Assembly: GCF_038023995.1 (NCBI RefSeq)
Contig: NZ_CP150660.1
Span: 680,501-744,500 of the forward strand
Length of the DNA stretch: 64,000 nucleotides
DNA from: Polaribacter atrinae
GTDB lineage: Bacteria; Bacteroidota; Bacteroidia; Flavobacteriales; Flavobacteriaceae
Direction of reading: 5' to 3'
Shown: positions 62,955 to 64,000 of the stretch, piece by piece
Layout: every line of letters begins with the position of its first letter
Numbering within the stretch: the stretch's first letter is position 1
Translations under genes and position numbers: made by a program
Notes under the pieces: generated by a model
What the model saw: the letters and a program-made list of their open reading frames with translations, nothing else
The model's database searches: none
Told to the model about the DNA's origin: nothing

Positions 62955-64000
62955 TTAAAAAGAAAGATTAAATCCTGCTGAAATAATTCTAGGAATCGGT
63001 TGTGCATACAAACTACCATAGGTTTCAGGATCAAAGAATCCGTTGTAATCTGTACCAATAACAAATAAATTACGTCCTTCTAGATTGAAATTTAAACTTG
63101 ATATTTTTAACTTTTTTAATTTCTCTGTTGGTATGGCATAGCTAAGTTTAATACTACTTACACGGATGTAAGAAATATCTTTAACCCAAATATCTAGATC
63201 ATTATAAGTTTGCCCATCATCTGAAGAATTAAACCAAGTGTACACTAAATCTGTATCGAAACCAGGTGATGTTAATCCTATTAAAGCTGGATAATTCCCT
63301 GTACCTGCTTTTAAAATATCTGTATTGTAATTGTTTCCTGGTTGTGCCAAAGCAAGGTTGTAACTTGGTGCTGCTTTTACGGTTTGCTTAATATTAAAAT
63401 TAGTTAATACACGTAAATCAAACTGTTTGTATTTAAAACTATTTCTAAATCCTCCGCTAAATTTCGGAGTTCCATCGCCCACATAAGAGTATAAGTTTCT
63501 ATGTTCTTCTCTTGTTAATTGACTTCCATTTGTGCCTTCTTCTAAATTATAAAAATCTACTGCAGACACTTTTTTACCATCTTTCCAAAACAAAGGCAAT
63601 CCGTTGCTATCTAAACCTGCTGTTTTAATAGCAAAAATGGCATTTACACTATATCCCTTTAAGGAAGGTTTAAAATCTTCTTCTCTAATTTCTATATCAT
63701 CAACAATACTTTTATTGTGAGAAATATTGAATCCGCTTGTCCATTTAAAATTAGGTGTATCAATATTTGTGGTGTTGATAGAAAGTTCAAATCCTTTATT
63801 ACTTACAGTTGCCCAATTGGTATTGATAAAATTATAGCCACTCTCTAAAGGCACAGATCTTAAACCAATTAAATCGGTACTTTTTCTTGTATAATAATCT
63901 CCAGATATATAGATTTTATTATTAAACAATCCTAGATCCAAACCAATGTTTGAGGATACCGTTTTTTCCCATCTTAAATCTGCATTAGGCGCATTTAAAG
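62955..64000 (-). CDS. susC: SusC-type TonB-dependent transporter (5' part beyond the window)
   Basis: Partial: about 348 C-terminal residues are in the window and the frame is open to base 64000. It contains barrel strands of the SusC/RagA family (LNAPNADLRWEKT..NIGLDLGLFNNKIYISGDYYTRKSTDLI, GTPKFSGGFRNSFKYKQFDL, ISYIRVSSIKLSYAIP, NLFVIGTDYNGFFDPE) and ends IISAGFNLSF. Forms the import pore with SusD; substrate cannot be deduced. Confidence 0.95.
   Translation of the reverse strand, partial: LNAPNADLRWEKTVSSNIGLDLGLFNNKIYISGDYYTRKSTDLIGLRSVPLESGYNFINTNWATVSNKGFELSINTTNIDTPNFKWTSGFNISHNKSIVDDIEIREEDFKPSLKGYSVNAIFAIKTAGLDSNGLPLFWKDGKKVSAVDFYNLEEGTNGSQLTREEHRNLYSYVGDGTPKFSGGFRNSFKYKQFDLRVLTNFNIKQTVKAAPSYNLALAQPGNNYNTDILKAGTGNYPALIGLTSPGFDTDLVYTWFNSSDDGQTYNDLDIWVKDISYIRVSSIKLSYAIPTEKLKKLKISSLNFNLEGRNLFVIGTDYNGFFDPETYGSLYAQPIPRIISAGFNLSF

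Noticed and set aside
62945..63064. Longer susD start
   Set aside because: It would overlap the end of susC by about 110 nt; the signal peptide with lipobox begins at ATG 62944.
1..64000. tRNA, rRNA, CRISPR arrays, insertion-sequence transposases
   Set aside because: Looked for cloverleaf ends, regular spacer-repeat patterns and DDE/HUH-like proteins; none found that could be supported.

Overview
The window looks like chromosomal DNA of a marine-type member of the Flavobacteriaceae (Bacteroidota; Polaribacter/Tenacibaculum-like). The evidence is low GC, Bacteroidota -7 boxes of the form TAnnTTTG upstream of several genes, a SusC/SusD pair, carboxypeptidase-regulatory-like TonB receptors, a DUF4331 operon and a CTnDOT-type tyrosine recombinase. 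No rRNA, tRNA, CRISPR array or transposase was seen.

Layout. (1) 1-23.5 kb is mostly core chromosome: a Cys/Met-type PLP enzyme, ychF, a secreted CarboxypepD_reg protein, a ferredoxin divergent from an acyl-CoA reductase-serC-serA-yggS-exonuclease run, a transglutaminase-like gene broken by one in-frame stop, an ECF sigma/anti-sigma pair, a YoaK-type membrane protein, an esterase, a DUF4331/DUF4331/TPR/TonB-receptor operon on the minus strand, then a K+ channel with a zinc ribbon, miaA and an OmpH/Skp chaperone. (2) 24.6-29.3 kb is an integron-type cassette array with no integrase. Four single-gene cassettes (PD-(D/E)XK nuclease-like, small membrane protein, CDF metal transporter, OLD-family ATPase/TOPRIM protein) are separated by three closely related attC-like sites of about 135 nt. 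For all four cassettes the 8 bases at the start are the exact reverse complement of the 8 bases at the end, as expected of integron cassettes. (3) 29.5-40.0 kb is core again: msrA, dnaX, a Na+/H+ antiporter, miaE-like, two small conserved genes, a structured intergenic element, a Dps-like ferritin, MscS and mnmE.

(4) 40.0-56.56 kb is an integrated island in the 3' end of mnmE. It is bounded by a 19-nt direct repeat (one mismatch) that encodes the MnmE C-terminus, the same gene end used by SGI1-type islands of gammaproteobacteria. It carries a tyrosine recombinase, helix-turn-helix proteins, a winged-helix replication-initiator-like protein beside short iteron-like repeats, a DUF1643 protein, a complete Type I restriction-modification system (hsdM, hsdS, hsdR) with an extra small gene and a decayed attC-like sequence in the S-R gap, small unknown genes, a DUF6943-like protein and a long non-coding stretch rich in dyads, including a cruciform with pure-GC arms. 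(5) 56.8-64 kb, minus strand: an S24-type repressor with a dyad over its own promoter, a MerC-like gene with two homopolymer frameshifts, a secreted repeat protein that stops inside its third module, an M48-like lipoprotein, a DUF5018/YD-like lipoprotein, susD and the 3' part of susC.

Taken together, a housekeeping backbone (serine synthesis, tRNA modification by MiaA/MiaE/MnmE, redox repair) is interrupted by two different acquisition platforms, an integron-like array and an mnmE island. Both carry genes that look like anti-phage or DNA-processing functions. Sequence statements are read directly; family assignments rest on motif recognition from memory and no database was searched.
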